A stretch of 49,146 nucleotides of DNA from Clostridia bacterium (GTDB lineage: Bacteria; Bacillota; Clostridia; Acetivibrionales; JAFADI01). The translations under genes were made by a program, and so were the position numbers. Numbering within the stretch: position 1 is the stretch's first letter; the number at the start of each line of letters is the position of its first letter. Below the pieces are notes generated by a model that did no database searches, had not been told where the DNA came from, and saw only the letters and a list, made by a program, of their open reading frames with translations. Shown here in pieces: positions 24,875 through 33,545 of the stretch. Location of the stretch: contig JAOACY010000114.1 of the NCBI GenBank assembly GCA_026417615.1, positions 1 through 49,146 on the forward strand, written 5' to 3'.

Positions 24875-25417
24875 CTATTCTTTCATATACACCTTGGGGC
24901 TGAGGGTGCAAAGATCCGGAAGATTCCGGTATTTTCCTGCATAGTCAAGTCCGTATCCTATTACAAACTTATCGGGAATTTCTATTCCGCAGTACTCAAC
25001 CTCTATTTCCACCTTTCTTCTTGACGGCTTGTCAAAAGCTGTACATACTTTCACACTTAGAGGCCCTCTGGTATAAAAAAGCTCCTTTAAGTATTTTAAG
25101 GTAAGTCCCGTGTCCACTATGTCCTCAACCAGCAGTACATGCTTGTTTGCCACATTTATATCAATATCCTTTATTATTCTTACAACTCCTGAAGATTTGG
25201 TTGATGCTCCATAGCTTGAGACAGATATGAGATCCATATCGACAGGTATGCTCAATTCCCGCATTAAATCCGCAAGAAACACAAAGCCTCCTTTCAATAC
25301 ACCGACCAGCACAAGGTCTTTTCCTTCATAATCTTTAGAAATCCTTTTCCCAAGCTCTATGACCTTCTCACGTATTGTATCCCTGCTTACCAGAATCCCT
25401 TCAATATCGTTCTGCAT
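24875..25417 (-). CDS. hpt: Hypoxanthine (guanine) phosphoribosyltransferase
   Basis: Makes IMP or GMP from hypoxanthine or guanine and PRPP. The 180-residue protein has the PRPP-binding motif VLLVEDIVDTGLT, the flexible-loop SSYGASTKSSG and the substrate-side DKFVIGYGLDYAGKYRNLP. Length is normal. The start is ATG at 25417 with AGGAGG five bases ahead; a TTG three bases earlier is too close to that site. It follows tilS and precedes ftsH, as in B. subtilis. With xpt at 6012 the window encodes two purine salvage transferases. Confidence 0.95.
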   Translation of the reverse strand: MQNDIEGILVSRDTIREKVIELGKRISKDYEGKDLVLVGVLKGGFVFLADLMRELSIPVDMDLISVSSYGASTKSSGVVRIIKDIDINVANKHVLLVEDIVDTGLTLKYLKELFYTRGPLSVKVCTAFDKPSRRKVEIEVEYCGIEIPDKFVIGYGLDYAGKYRNLPDLCTLSPKVYMKE

Positions 25418-25523
25418 CAATGCCTCCTATGTATGTATATATCTATGTTAATTAAATAAAATAATTTGCTGCAATTAAAATGCCTGTTGCCTCAGTAAGC
25501 CTGTATATGGCTATGCACTAGAA

Positions 25524-26939
25524 TTATTCTTTCTTTGTCGGATTGCACATGAGCCTTAGCACTGTTTTAGTATTTTCAGTTACAGCAAATTTATCACTTA
25601 TTTTATGTCCTATAATCCAGACAATGTCTTTCCCTTTGGCTATCAATGGAATTTCGTCCCTTTGCCGCCTGGGCACCTTGCTGTCAATAAAATATTCCTT
25701 GAGCTTTTTGCCGCCTTGGGACATCAACGGCTTGAACAAATCTCCTTCCTGCCGTTTTCTAATATTTATTCCCTCTTTTAACTTTTCATAATCAAAAAAC
25801 TGGGTAAGTCCCCCAGAAGGCATTTTCATATATAAATGTATATCATTTTTGTCCGCTTCAATCAAGTCTGCTTTTATTGAAATGTTCAAACAGACAACCT
25901 CTGTTTCTCCAGGAACAGCTATTTTGCAATTGAATTCCTTTGATTCATTTGATTTGCCTTCAATATAAACCCTCACGACACCATATGATTTTTCCACCCT
26001 TATGCCTTCGGGAAGCTGTATCTGCGCACCTGTCCTCCCATTATCAATCAAGTCCAGAACCATATGGATATGCTGGCCTTCTATTCCCTTAGCACTTCCC
26101 TTGACGCACCTTATGGCATTGCGTATAATTCTTGAAGCTATTGCCCTATGAAACGTTTGTATAAGTGATATGTCAAGGCATGCCTCCTTTTCAAGCTTCT
26201 TTATAGCACAAAGTTCAAAGCCCTCATTTGCTTTTTCTTCAAGATATTCACTATCGTCCTTCAAAATGCCTGACATTCTGATTAATGTAGTGGTGATGTC
26301 AGTGTTAAAAAGCTTGTTGATATATGGAATCAGGTCCAGTCTGATTTTATTTCTTGTAAATACAGCTTCGAGATTTGAGCTGTCCGTTCTGGGATTGAGC
26401 TTGTTTTCGTTGCAATACTTAATAATGCTAAGCCTGTCAATGTCAAGAAGAGGCCTTATTATTTTATCCCTTTTATACTCCATCCCTTTCAACCCTTCAA
26501 GACCTGTGCCGCGTATCAAGCGCATCAGAAGTGTTTCAGCCTGGTCATTCCTGTTATGGGCTACTGCTATCTTATCTGCATCCAGCTCGCTTGCAATCTC
26601 CTCAAAAATCAGGTATCTGGCTTCTCTTCCTGCCTCCTCAAGAGAAATGCCCTTTTCCCGGGAAAAATTCTTTATATTTATTCTCCTCACATAAACAGGA
26701 ACCTTCAACCCCCTGCAAAGCTCGCTTACATAATTCTCATCCATGTCGGATTCGCTGCCTCTCAGAAGGTGATTGATATGCACTGCGAAGACTCTGATGT
26801 CCAGTCTGGATGATACTGAAAGCAAGGCGTGCAGCAGGCAAACTGAATCTGGGCCTCCTGAAATTCCCAGAACAACCCTGTCGCCTCTGTCCAGCAATCT
26901 GTATTTATTTATGGTCTCCAGCATGTTTTCAATAAGCAT
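25524..26939 (-). CDS. tilS: tRNA(Ile)-lysidine synthase
   Basis: Converts C34 of the CAT-anticodon tRNA-Ile to lysidine, so that it reads AUA and is charged with isoleucine. The 471-residue protein has the N-type ATP-pyrophosphatase loop GISGGPDSVCLLHAL, VHINHLLRGSES, AVAHNRNDQAET and the catalytic LMRLIRGTGLEGL. A C-terminal domain ends with the TilS motif KPLMSQGGKKLKEYFIDSKVP. ATG at 26939 is one base past the dnaB stop, so translation is likely coupled; the longer frame reading back into dnaB is unlikely. Hpt follows. Confidence 0.95.
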   Translation of the reverse strand: MLIENMLETINKYRLLDRGDRVVLGISGGPDSVCLLHALLSVSSRLDIRVFAVHINHLLRGSESDMDENYVSELCRGLKVPVYVRRINIKNFSREKGISLEEAGREARYLIFEEIASELDADKIAVAHNRNDQAETLLMRLIRGTGLEGLKGMEYKRDKIIRPLLDIDRLSIIKYCNENKLNPRTDSSNLEAVFTRNKIRLDLIPYINKLFNTDITTTLIRMSGILKDDSEYLEEKANEGFELCAIKKLEKEACLDISLIQTFHRAIASRIIRNAIRCVKGSAKGIEGQHIHMVLDLIDNGRTGAQIQLPEGIRVEKSYGVVRVYIEGKSNESKEFNCKIAVPGETEVVCLNISIKADLIEADKNDIHLYMKMPSGGLTQFFDYEKLKEGINIRKRQEGDLFKPLMSQGGKKLKEYFIDSKVPRRQRDEIPLIAKGKDIVWIIGHKISDKFAVTENTKTVLRLMCNPTKKE

Positions 26940-26940
26940 A

Positions 26941-28278
26941 TCACTTTCTGTTTTTTTCAAGATTTGCAAATTTGGTAAACTGACCAAGCCAAGCCAGCTC
27001 CACGGTTCCTGTAGAGCCGTTTCTGTGCTTGGATATTATTACCTCGGCTATATTTTTTTTCTCTGTATCCTGATTGTAGTAATCATCCCTGTAAAGGAAC
27101 ATAACTATATCGGCATCCTGCTCTATGGCGCCGGATTCTCTCAAATCGCTCAATATAGGCCTGTGATCCGTTCTGGTTTCCGCGGCACGGCTTAACTGTG
27201 ACAGCGTCACCACCGGCACATTGATTTCCTTTGCAAGTATTTTAAGAGACCTTGATATTTCGGATATCTCCTGCTGCCTGTTTTCATTCTTGCCCCTGCC
27301 CTGCATAAGCTGAAGATAGTCAATAACCACAAGCCCCAGGTTTTTTTCCAGTTTTAGCCTTCTGCACTTGGACCTGATTTCTGTAACACTTAGCCCGGGA
27401 GTATCATCTATGTATATAGGGGCCTCGGACAAGGGTCCCAATGCCCTGGCAATCTTCTCCCAGTCGTCATCTTCAAGCTTTCCTGTTCTCATTCTGTGGC
27501 TGTCAACCATTGCTTCGCTGCAAAGCATCCTGTTTACCAGCTGCTCCTTAGACATTTCCAGACTGAATATGGCAACAGGCACTTTAGCATGTACTGCGGC
27601 ATACTGGGCAATATTAAGGACAAAGGATGTCTTGCCCATGGCAGGACGAGCGGCAATGAGAACGAGGTCTGAGTTTTGCAGCCCTGCTGTCTTGTAATCC
27701 AGATCAACAAAGCCGGTAGGTATCCCTGTAATATAACCTTTGTTGTTATAAAGCTCTTCAAGCCTGTTGAATGCCTCAAACAGAACATCCTTTATAGGGG
27801 CAAACCCCTTAGGGTTTCTGTTCTGCAGAACATCAAAAACACTTTTCTCAGCCCTGTCAAGTATGAAGGACAGCTCTTCGGCTGCCTCGTAGCTCATATT
27901 GACTATATCGGAAGACGCTTTTATCAACCTCCTGAGAATCGACTTTTCTTCAACGATTTTCGCATAGTGCTTTGCATTGGCTGTGGTTGGAACCGCAGAG
28001 GCAATATTGATAAGATATTCCAGCCCTCCTATATTGTCTAAAGTTCCCCTTAGCTTCAGCTGCTCCGATACTGTTATGACGTCAATCGGCTTGGAGTTGT
28101 TGAAAAGGTCCAGTATAGAATCAAATATCTCCCTATGATCCTCCCTGTAAAAATCCTCGCTTTTTAGCACCTCCGCAATTGCCGGAATAACATCATTGTC
28201 AATAAGCATAGAGCCTAATACCGACTGCTCCGCCTCTACATTCTGAGGCGGCAGCCTTCCAAGCGTGCCCAGATCCAT
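26941..28278 (-). CDS. dnaB: Replicative DNA helicase DnaB
   Basis: The hexameric helicase of the replication fork. The 445-residue protein has an N-terminal primase-interaction domain (LGRLPPQNVEAEQSVLGSML) and a RecA-like ATPase domain with Walker A ARPAMGKTS, Walker B LVVIDYLQLMQG, and the LSQLSRAAETR and SDLRESGAIEQDAD segments. There is no sign of an intein. The start is ATG at 28278 with AGGAG seven bases ahead; a TTG at 28296 is less likely. Four bases separate it from the rplI stop, matching the conserved rplI-dnaB pair of Firmicutes. Confidence 0.97.
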   Translation of the reverse strand: MDLGTLGRLPPQNVEAEQSVLGSMLIDNDVIPAIAEVLKSEDFYREDHREIFDSILDLFNNSKPIDVITVSEQLKLRGTLDNIGGLEYLINIASAVPTTANAKHYAKIVEEKSILRRLIKASSDIVNMSYEAAEELSFILDRAEKSVFDVLQNRNPKGFAPIKDVLFEAFNRLEELYNNKGYITGIPTGFVDLDYKTAGLQNSDLVLIAARPAMGKTSFVLNIAQYAAVHAKVPVAIFSLEMSKEQLVNRMLCSEAMVDSHRMRTGKLEDDDWEKIARALGPLSEAPIYIDDTPGLSVTEIRSKCRRLKLEKNLGLVVIDYLQLMQGRGKNENRQQEISEISRSLKILAKEINVPVVTLSQLSRAAETRTDHRPILSDLRESGAIEQDADIVMFLYRDDYYNQDTEKKNIAEVIISKHRNGSTGTVELAWLGQFTKFANLEKNRK

Positions 28279-28282
28279 ATGA

Positions 28283-28729
28283 TCACTCCTGCTCAACCTT
28301 TACAGTCAGCCTTGCGCTTACCTCAGGATAGAGCTTTACCTCTACCTCCGTTGTGCCTATGGACTTGATTGCATCAGGCAGATTTATCTTTTTCTTGTCC
28401 ACATCCAGCTTGAAAACGGACTTAAGCATGTCCGAAATATCCTTGTTTGTTATTGAACCAAAGAGTTTTCCATTTTCTCCCGCCTTGCCCTTTATAACCA
28501 CCGTTATGCCTTTAAGCTTTTCAGCCAGAGCCTTTGCCTCAGCAAGCTCCCTGTCCTTTCTGGTTCTCTCTGCTTCCTTTTTTGTTTTCATAACATTTAT
28601 GTTGGATGCGTTAGCCTCAACAGCAAGTCCCTTCGGCAAAAGATAATTCCTTGCGTAGCCGTCGCTTACCTCAACCATGTCTTCCTTCTTGCCCATACCT
28701 TTTACGTCCTGTTTCAATATAACCTTCAT
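28283..28729 (-). CDS. rplI: 50S ribosomal protein L9
   Basis: The 148-residue L9 has the N-terminal rRNA-binding domain MKVILKQDVKGMGKKEDMV with G-YARNYLLPKGLA, a long helix rich in K/E, and a C-terminal domain with FGSITNKDI. The frame extends to 28747 inside the gdpP stop, but ATG at 28729 has GGGAG eight bases ahead and is the family start. It follows gdpP directly and precedes dnaB, the common order in Firmicutes. Confidence 0.97.
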   Translation of the reverse strand: MKVILKQDVKGMGKKEDMVEVSDGYARNYLLPKGLAVEANASNINVMKTKKEAERTRKDRELAEAKALAEKLKGITVVIKGKAGENGKLFGSITNKDISDMLKSVFKLDVDKKKINLPDAIKSIGTTEVEVKLYPEVSARLTVKVEQE

Positions 28730-28746
28730 TATATCATCTCCCGTCA

Positions 28747-30753
28747 TTAAGCTTCTTTGTTTATGCTTTCCATATATTCAATTATAGCATATTTTAATCT
28801 TTCCTTCGCCTCGTCAAGCGAAATTCCCTGAAGCTGTGCTCCCGCAACCGTCAAATGGCCTCCGCCGCCCAGCTTTTCCAATATTACCTGGACGTTGATA
28901 TCCCCAAGCGATCTGCCGCTGATGAAAATCTCGTTATTTACCAGGCATAGAACAAACGCCGCGGTAAGGCCCGACAAGGTAAGGAGCTGATCGGCGGCTT
29001 GAGCGGCTATAAGCTGTGCGTTCCTTGTGTTAGGAGGACACTTTGATATGGCGATGTTGTCACCTATTATTTCTGCGTCCTTAACAACGTTTGAAATATT
29101 TATATATGTTTGCAAATCGTTCTGGAACAGCTGCTTGACTGAAACAGTATCAACTCCCTGCCTTCTCAGGAAGGAAGCAGCCTCAAAAGTCCTCACTCCT
29201 GTCTTGAAGGTGAAATTCTTGGTATCGATAACGATGCCTGCGTATAAAGCTTCCGCCTCAACAGCGTTCAGTTTTGTTTTTTCTTCAACATACTGCAGTA
29301 TCTCCGTTACCAGCTCACAGGCAGAGGAAGCATAGGTTTCCTGATACGTCAGCACAGCATCCTGTATATAATCTGCGCCTCTCCTATGATGATCAATTAC
29401 AATAACCTGATCCGTAAATTTAAAAAGCTCCGGACATTCTGTGAAGCTTGGACGGTGAGTATCAACAACTATCAGAAGAGTTTTTCCGTTTACTCTGTCC
29501 AAAGCCTCTGTTTTGCCAATAAATACTTCGCTGTATTCAGGCTGCTTTCCGATCTTGGCAAGAAGCTTTTCTATTGTGGCATTCGAATGACTCAAAACAA
29601 TGAAGGCTTCCTTTCCCCTGTTTTTGACTATTCTGTAAAGCCCGAGCGATGCCCCCAGGCAGTCTATATCGCAGTTCTCATGACCCATAATCATTACATT
29701 GACGCTCTGGTCTATGATTTCCCTGAGAGCGTATGCTATAACCCTCGCCTTAACCTTGGTCCGTTTCTCAAGCTCCCTTGTTTTTCCTCCATAAAAACTG
29801 ATGTTTTCCCCATTCTTAATTACCACTTGATCTCCGCCTCTGCCAAGAGCGATGTCTATCGATGCCGCAGCCTGCTGGAAGTTTTCCAGAAGGCTCTTTC
29901 CGTTGATCCCTATTCCTATGCTAAGGGTAACAGGTATCTTGTTGCCCAGGTTGATTTCCTTGACCGTATCGAGAATCTCAAATTTTTTGTCCTCAAATTC
30001 CTTAATGTACTTATATTCAAAAATAAATAAATATTTATCTCTTTCATATTTTTTTAGGATGCCGCCGGTGTGCTGTACCCAGTTCACTATGCTTCTGTCT
30101 ATTTCCGCAAGCATCTGGGGACGGTTGGAATCAGTCATGCTCTGCATGAGATCATCATAGTTGTCGACAACAAAGATAGCCACCGTGGTCTTTTCATCTT
30201 CCAGCTTTTTTCTCAAATTAACCAGCTCGGAAATATCTATAAAGTACAGCATCAGAATAAAGCCAGAAGCGTCAGATTTCCTGTCTATTTTCACAAAATT
30301 CCCCAGTACGTTGTAGTGGCTGCCGTTAATAACTATATCCCTTGAGACATTGGCCGTATCGTTAACAAGCGTATGAGGATGAAGCTCCCCAACAAAAGAA
30401 TAAATGGTTTTTTCAAGAATATCCTCACCTTCAAATATTTTTCTGAGAGAGGAATTATACCATATTATGGTGCCATCAAGCTCCAAAACCACAAGAGGCA
30501 TCGGGAAATTCAGCAGCGTATCCTTGGCTGCCGAATCTATGTTAAATGTAAGATTTTCGATATATCTGGTTATCTCCCTCTGCCTTGCATAGTTTGTCCG
30601 GTAATTGTAGAATACGAGAAAAGCTGCCAGAAGAAAGCCCGGTACAGCTAACAAAGGGCATAGCAGAGCAATTATGGTGACAAGTATAAATATTATCCAA
30701 AGATAAAACCTTGCACGAGGTATTATTATTCCACTGAACTTTTTATTTTCCAT
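28747..30753 (-). CDS. gdpP: Cyclic di-AMP phosphodiesterase GdpP (YybT)
   Basis: A membrane enzyme hydrolysing c-di-AMP to pApA. The 668-residue protein has two membrane helices (about 15-50), a PAS-like domain (about 75-170), a degenerate GGDEF domain (about 175-305, with no catalytic GGDEF), then a DHH domain (about 340-500) with GHENCDIDCLG and VIDHHRRGADY, and a DHHA1 domain ending with GGGGHLTVAGAQ. The metal-binding aspartates and histidines are in place. AAAGGAG lies six bases ahead of ATG. It lies between mazG-like and rplI. With the c-di-AMP riboswitch at 2104 it closes a signalling loop inside this window. Confidence 0.96.
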   Translation of the reverse strand: MENKKFSGIIIPRARFYLWIIFILVTIIALLCPLLAVPGFLLAAFLVFYNYRTNYARQREITRYIENLTFNIDSAAKDTLLNFPMPLVVLELDGTIIWYNSSLRKIFEGEDILEKTIYSFVGELHPHTLVNDTANVSRDIVINGSHYNVLGNFVKIDRKSDASGFILMLYFIDISELVNLRKKLEDEKTTVAIFVVDNYDDLMQSMTDSNRPQMLAEIDRSIVNWVQHTGGILKKYERDKYLFIFEYKYIKEFEDKKFEILDTVKEINLGNKIPVTLSIGIGINGKSLLENFQQAAASIDIALGRGGDQVVIKNGENISFYGGKTRELEKRTKVKARVIAYALREIIDQSVNVMIMGHENCDIDCLGASLGLYRIVKNRGKEAFIVLSHSNATIEKLLAKIGKQPEYSEVFIGKTEALDRVNGKTLLIVVDTHRPSFTECPELFKFTDQVIVIDHHRRGADYIQDAVLTYQETYASSACELVTEILQYVEEKTKLNAVEAEALYAGIVIDTKNFTFKTGVRTFEAASFLRRQGVDTVSVKQLFQNDLQTYINISNVVKDAEIIGDNIAISKCPPNTRNAQLIAAQAADQLLTLSGLTAAFVLCLVNNEIFISGRSLGDINVQVILEKLGGGGHLTVAGAQLQGISLDEAKERLKYAIIEYMESINKEA

Positions 30754-30768
30754 TTCAGACTCCTTTGA

Positions 30769-31104
30769 TTACTGCCTTTTAACCCTTGATGAATTCAGAT
30801 GCCTGGAAAGCTCAGACAAATCGCCATAATACTTTTCAACGTCATGATTCTCAATAAGTCCAAGCTTAACCTTCTTTTCGATTTTCATCTCTATAGAGTT
30901 GTAGCTCATCCCCAGCCTTCTTCCAATAAGGTAAGATATTAAAATTATGTTTGCCAGTGTGTCGGACACCGCTTCGTGTATATCCTCCCTCATTCCATTG
31001 ACCAGAACCTTAAAAAGGCTTGCTATGTCTGTGAGCAGTTCGCTTTTCAGCCACTCGATTATTTTTATATTTCTCGTAATATCTATATCCTTTTCAAAAT
31101 ACAT
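30769..31104 (-). CDS. MazG-like family protein
   Basis: The 111-residue helical protein contains FEKDIDITRNIKIIEWLKSE, an E-D-x3-E-x3-D metal-site-like pattern (REDIHEAVSDTLANIILISYLIGRRLG), and a C-terminal helix. This is like the small MazG-like nucleotide pyrophosphohydrolases that clostridia carry ahead of gdpP. The catalytic set E-x-x-E / E-x-x-D is only partly clear, so activity on nucleotides is uncertain. The frame extends to 31203, but the ATG at 31104 has GGGTGG eight bases ahead and gives the expected size. It is the first gene of the gdpP operon; about 130 bases separate it from pheA. Confidence 0.7.
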   Translation of the reverse strand: MYFEKDIDITRNIKIIEWLKSELLTDIASLFKVLVNGMREDIHEAVSDTLANIILISYLIGRRLGMSYNSIEMKIEKKVKLGLIENHDVEKYYGDLSELSRHLNSSRVKRQ

Positions 31105-31233
31105 CACATTACCCACCCTTAGGTTTTTCAAAAGGAGCCAAGCTCTCTTTCGCCTGAGATTCCACAAAAAGGTGCTCTCTCTTAAAGCGGTGTGCCGCCC
31201 CATTACATATTACCACATAAATGGCTTGCTCTG

Positions 31234-32067
31234 CTAATTTCCCAGAAATACAGGATAAGATCCAAGAAATTTATAGAAGGATGTCTTTCTTTTCACCATT
31301 GTTAGTGCGTCCCTTATATCCTCGTCTTCTCTGTGGCCGTTAATATCTACAAAGAAAATATACTTGCCCAGCTGATTTTTTGCAGGCCTGGATTCTATCC
31401 TCGACATATTGATATCCCACAGGTTGAATATGTCCAATATCCTATATAGGCTTCCCGGCTTGTCATCGGTGGAAAAAACAATGGAAGTCTTGTCACACCC
31501 CGACCTTGGGCTGTCCTGTTTTGATACTGCAACAAACCTGGTAAGGTTATTCTCATTATCCTGAATACCTCTAGCAAGTATTTCTAGGCCATATTCCTCC
31601 GCGGCAGTTGCCGATCCTATTGCGGCACATTCTCCATTTCCATGAGACACTTCAAGCGCAGCTCCCGCCGTACTGAATACATATCTGGTTTCAACACCCT
31701 GAAAGTTTGCCTGCAAATATTTTGTGCATTGGCCTATGGGCTGAGGGTGTGAGAGAATAAGCTTTATATTCTCCTTATGAGTGCCTTTTCTCACAAGAAG
31801 GTTCTGGCTGACAGCTATAACCAGTTCTGTTTTTATCATTAGCTCCACATCTGCTGCCAGTATATCCAAAGTAGCGTTCACAGCTCCTTCAATAGAATTT
31901 TCTATAGGAACCAGCGCTTCCTCCGCATGCCCTTTCTGAACTGCGATTATCATATCCGGGATGGAGCTGTAATCAACCGGATTATAGCCTTCCCTGCCAT
32001 TTATGTACTTTTTGAGAGCCTCATGGGAAAAAGTACCCCTTGGCCCAAGATAGCCTATTTTTTTCAT
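31234..32067 (-). CDS. pheA: Prephenate dehydratase
   Basis: Converts prephenate to phenylpyruvate in phenylalanine synthesis. The 277-residue monofunctional form has IGYLGPRGTFSHEAL, VPIENSIEGAVNATLD, SHPQPIGQC and NLTRFVAVS in the catalytic domain, and a C-terminal ACT domain (about 195-277) with the phenylalanine-binding ESRP. No chorismate mutase is fused. GGAG lies five bases ahead of ATG, and it has its own promoter at 32129-32157. The ACT domain predicts feedback inhibition by phenylalanine. Confidence 0.96.
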   Translation of the reverse strand: MKKIGYLGPRGTFSHEALKKYINGREGYNPVDYSSIPDMIIAVQKGHAEEALVPIENSIEGAVNATLDILAADVELMIKTELVIAVSQNLLVRKGTHKENIKLILSHPQPIGQCTKYLQANFQGVETRYVFSTAGAALEVSHGNGECAAIGSATAAEEYGLEILARGIQDNENNLTRFVAVSKQDSPRSGCDKTSIVFSTDDKPGSLYRILDIFNLWDINMSRIESRPAKNQLGKYIFFVDINGHREDEDIRDALTMVKRKTSFYKFLGSYPVFLGN

Positions 32068-32128
32068 AGCTTCTCCAGTAACATTTCTGCCTGTGTTATG
32101 TTAATAATAATATAATGAATTTTTATAC

Positions 32129-32157
32129 ATTATAACACTATATGCTGCTTTTTCCAA
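32129..32157 (-). promoter_or_regulatory. Promoter of pheA
   Basis: Minus strand: TTGGAA (32157-32152), 17-base spacer, TATAAT (32134-32129). Confidence 0.7.
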
Positions 32158-32181
32158 CCCTGGGTTTATCTTTACGCACAT

Positions 32182-32215
32182 AAAAAAATCCCCACCCGCT
32201 AAAACGGATAGGGGT
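32182..32215 (-). terminator. Terminator of the rpsF-ssb-rpsR operon
   Basis: On the minus strand ACCCC-TA-TCCG pairs with CGG-GT-GGGG around TTTTAG, followed by ATTTTTTT. It lies 15 bases after the rpsR stop. Confidence 0.88.
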
Positions 32216-32229
32216 CTTGCTTTCTTTAA

Positions 32230-32520
32230 TCAGTCGGATGTGTATGGCAGTAACGCAATGTGCCTTGCCCTCTTTATGGCAATTGTGAGCTGACGCTGAT
32301 GCTTTGCGCAGTTGCCTGAAATCCTTCTTGGCAGAATCTTTCCTCTTTCGGATATATATTTCCTGATCTTGGCAACTTCCTTATAGTCGATATCGTTAAC
32401 TTTATCTATACAGAAGGCGCAAATTTTTTTCTTCGCCCTTCTCATCCTCATGCTGCCCTTACCTTCACCCTTGTCAAAATCACCGCGGTTTCCGCCTCTG
32501 TCCTTTTTAGGTCCTGGCAT
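32230..32520 (-). CDS. rpsR: 30S ribosomal protein S18 (zinc-type)
   Basis: The 96-residue S18 has a glycine/lysine-rich N-terminus and the conserved [22 protein letters not shown] core. ICAFC plus NCAKH supply Cys-x2-Cys and Cys-x2-His, so this is the cysteine-containing form that can bind zinc. The start is ATG at 32520 with AGGAGG ten bases ahead; the frame extends 21 bases further. It is last in rpsF-ssb-rpsR; the 113-base gap to ssb contains an ATTTTTG/CAAAAAT hairpin. Confidence 0.96.
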   Translation of the reverse strand: MPGPKKDRGGNRGDFDKGEGKGSMRMRRAKKKICAFCIDKVNDIDYKEVAKIRKYISERGKILPRRISGNCAKHQRQLTIAIKRARHIALLPYTSD

Positions 32521-32633
32521 AATTAAAACTCCTCCTTTCACAACGATTGTGTATTGTTCCCGTTGAAATTGAATATTTTTGCATCACAAAAATGTATTGT
32601 ACCCATTGTCTGAATTTCAAACTGTTTTGCGCT

Positions 32634-33050
32634 TTAAAATGGCAAATCTTCCTCACCGTCTATGGGATAAAACCCGTCTGTTTGCTCAGCGCCAGCAGAT
32701 ACCAAAGGCTTTGCCTGTCCTGAGTCGTTTCTTTTGCTGTCCGCAAAGTAAGCCTCCTCAGCTACAACCTCAGTCACGTAATGCTTTTTGCCCTCGTTAT
32801 CATCCCATGTCCTGGTTTGTATCCTTCCGACAACAGCAACCTGCTGCCCTTTTTGAAAATACTTGCCGCAGAATTCCGCAGTCTTATCCCAAGCAACAAC
32901 AGGAATAAAATCCGCCTGTTTTTCCTCACCCTGCCTTGAGAATCTCCTGTTTACAGCAAGAGTAAAGCTGCACACGGCAGTATTATTTGTACTGGTGTAT
33001 CTTAGCTCAGGATCTTTTGTGAGTCTTCCCATTAAAACAACCTTATTCAT
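32634..33050 (-). CDS. ssb: Single-stranded DNA-binding protein
   Basis: The 138-residue SSB has an OB fold (about 1-105) opening MNKVVLMGRLTKDPELRYT, with FTLAVNR, DFIPVVAW and GQQVAVVGRIQTRTW. A short linker leads to the acidic tip EEDLPF that binds replication and repair partners. It lies between rpsF (nine-base gap) and rpsR, the standard order. AAGGTGAT precedes ATG. Confidence 0.97.
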   Translation of the reverse strand: MNKVVLMGRLTKDPELRYTSTNNTAVCSFTLAVNRRFSRQGEEKQADFIPVVAWDKTAEFCGKYFQKGQQVAVVGRIQTRTWDDNEGKKHYVTEVVAEEAYFADSKRNDSGQAKPLVSAGAEQTDGFYPIDGEEDLPF

Positions 33051-33059
33051 GAGATCACC

Positions 33060-33347
33060 TTAATTATCCTTTTTAATTACTAAATACTTGATTATGCCAT
33101 CAGTGATTTTGTATATTCTTTCAAGCTCATGTGGGAAACTTGGCTCAGCAGAAAAATTAGCCAGTACGTAATAACCTTCGTTCTGGTCGTTTATCTCATA
33201 TGCCAGTCTCCTTTTTCCCCATTCATCAATACTTTCCAATTGAGCTGAAGTTTCCAGCAAATTCTTGAATTTTTCTACAAGGGCTTTTATGTTATCTTCC
33301 CCAAGTGTAGTACTGATGACAAATATGGTTTCATATTTGTTCAACAT
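33060..33347 (-). CDS. rpsF: 30S ribosomal protein S6
   Basis: The 95-residue S6 has YETIFVISTTLGED, IDEWGKRRLAYEIND-x-EGYYVL and RIYKITDGIIKYLV, the full ferredoxin-like fold. GGAGG lies nine bases ahead of ATG. It is first of the rpsF-ssb-rpsR operon, with a clear promoter and a structured leader that may bind the S6:S18 complex. Confidence 0.97.
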   Translation of the reverse strand: MLNKYETIFVISTTLGEDNIKALVEKFKNLLETSAQLESIDEWGKRRLAYEINDQNEGYYVLANFSAEPSFPHELERIYKITDGIIKYLVIKKDN

Positions 33348-33360
33348 TCGACTTCACCTC

Positions 33361-33401
33361 CTCCCGGACTAACGGCCCTGTATCACGAGTACAGAGCAAG
33401 G
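33361..33401 (-). promoter_or_regulatory. Candidate S6:S18-binding leader of rpsF
   Basis: On the minus strand CTCTGTA-CTCGTGA-TACAGGG forms a 7-bp hairpin followed directly by CCG and, soon after, CCGGG ahead of the ribosome-binding site. Known rpsF leaders carry a hairpin with an unpaired CCG that imitates the 16S site of S6:S18. The match is to the general plan only. Confidence 0.45.
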
Positions 33402-33415
33402 ATTTACGGCTTTTA

Positions 33416-33444
33416 ATTCTATCATATCGCTTCTGCATATGCAA
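33416..33444 (-). promoter_or_regulatory. Promoter of rpsF-ssb-rpsR
   Basis: Minus strand: TTGCAT (33444-33439), 17-base spacer, TAGAAT (33421-33416). It is divergent from the manA promoter 30 bases away. Confidence 0.78.
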
Positions 33445-33475
33445 GATAATTTTCTTCAAAAAATTTGAATTTTGG

Positions 33476-33504
33476 TTGCGCAAAAGAGTTATTCAAACTA
33501 TAAT
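33476..33504 (+). promoter_or_regulatory. Promoter of manA
   Basis: TTGCGC at 33476-33481, 17-base spacer, TATAAT at 33499-33504, about 42 bases ahead of the manA ATG. Confidence 0.7.
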
Positions 33505-33545
33505 TCTATTTATATAATTATTAAGCTAATAACCGGAGGTAACTT

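Noticed and set aside
30769-31203. Long 144-codon version of the MazG-like gene
   Set aside because: The first 33 codons are basic, without family resemblance, and the internal ATG at 31104 has the better ribosome-binding site.
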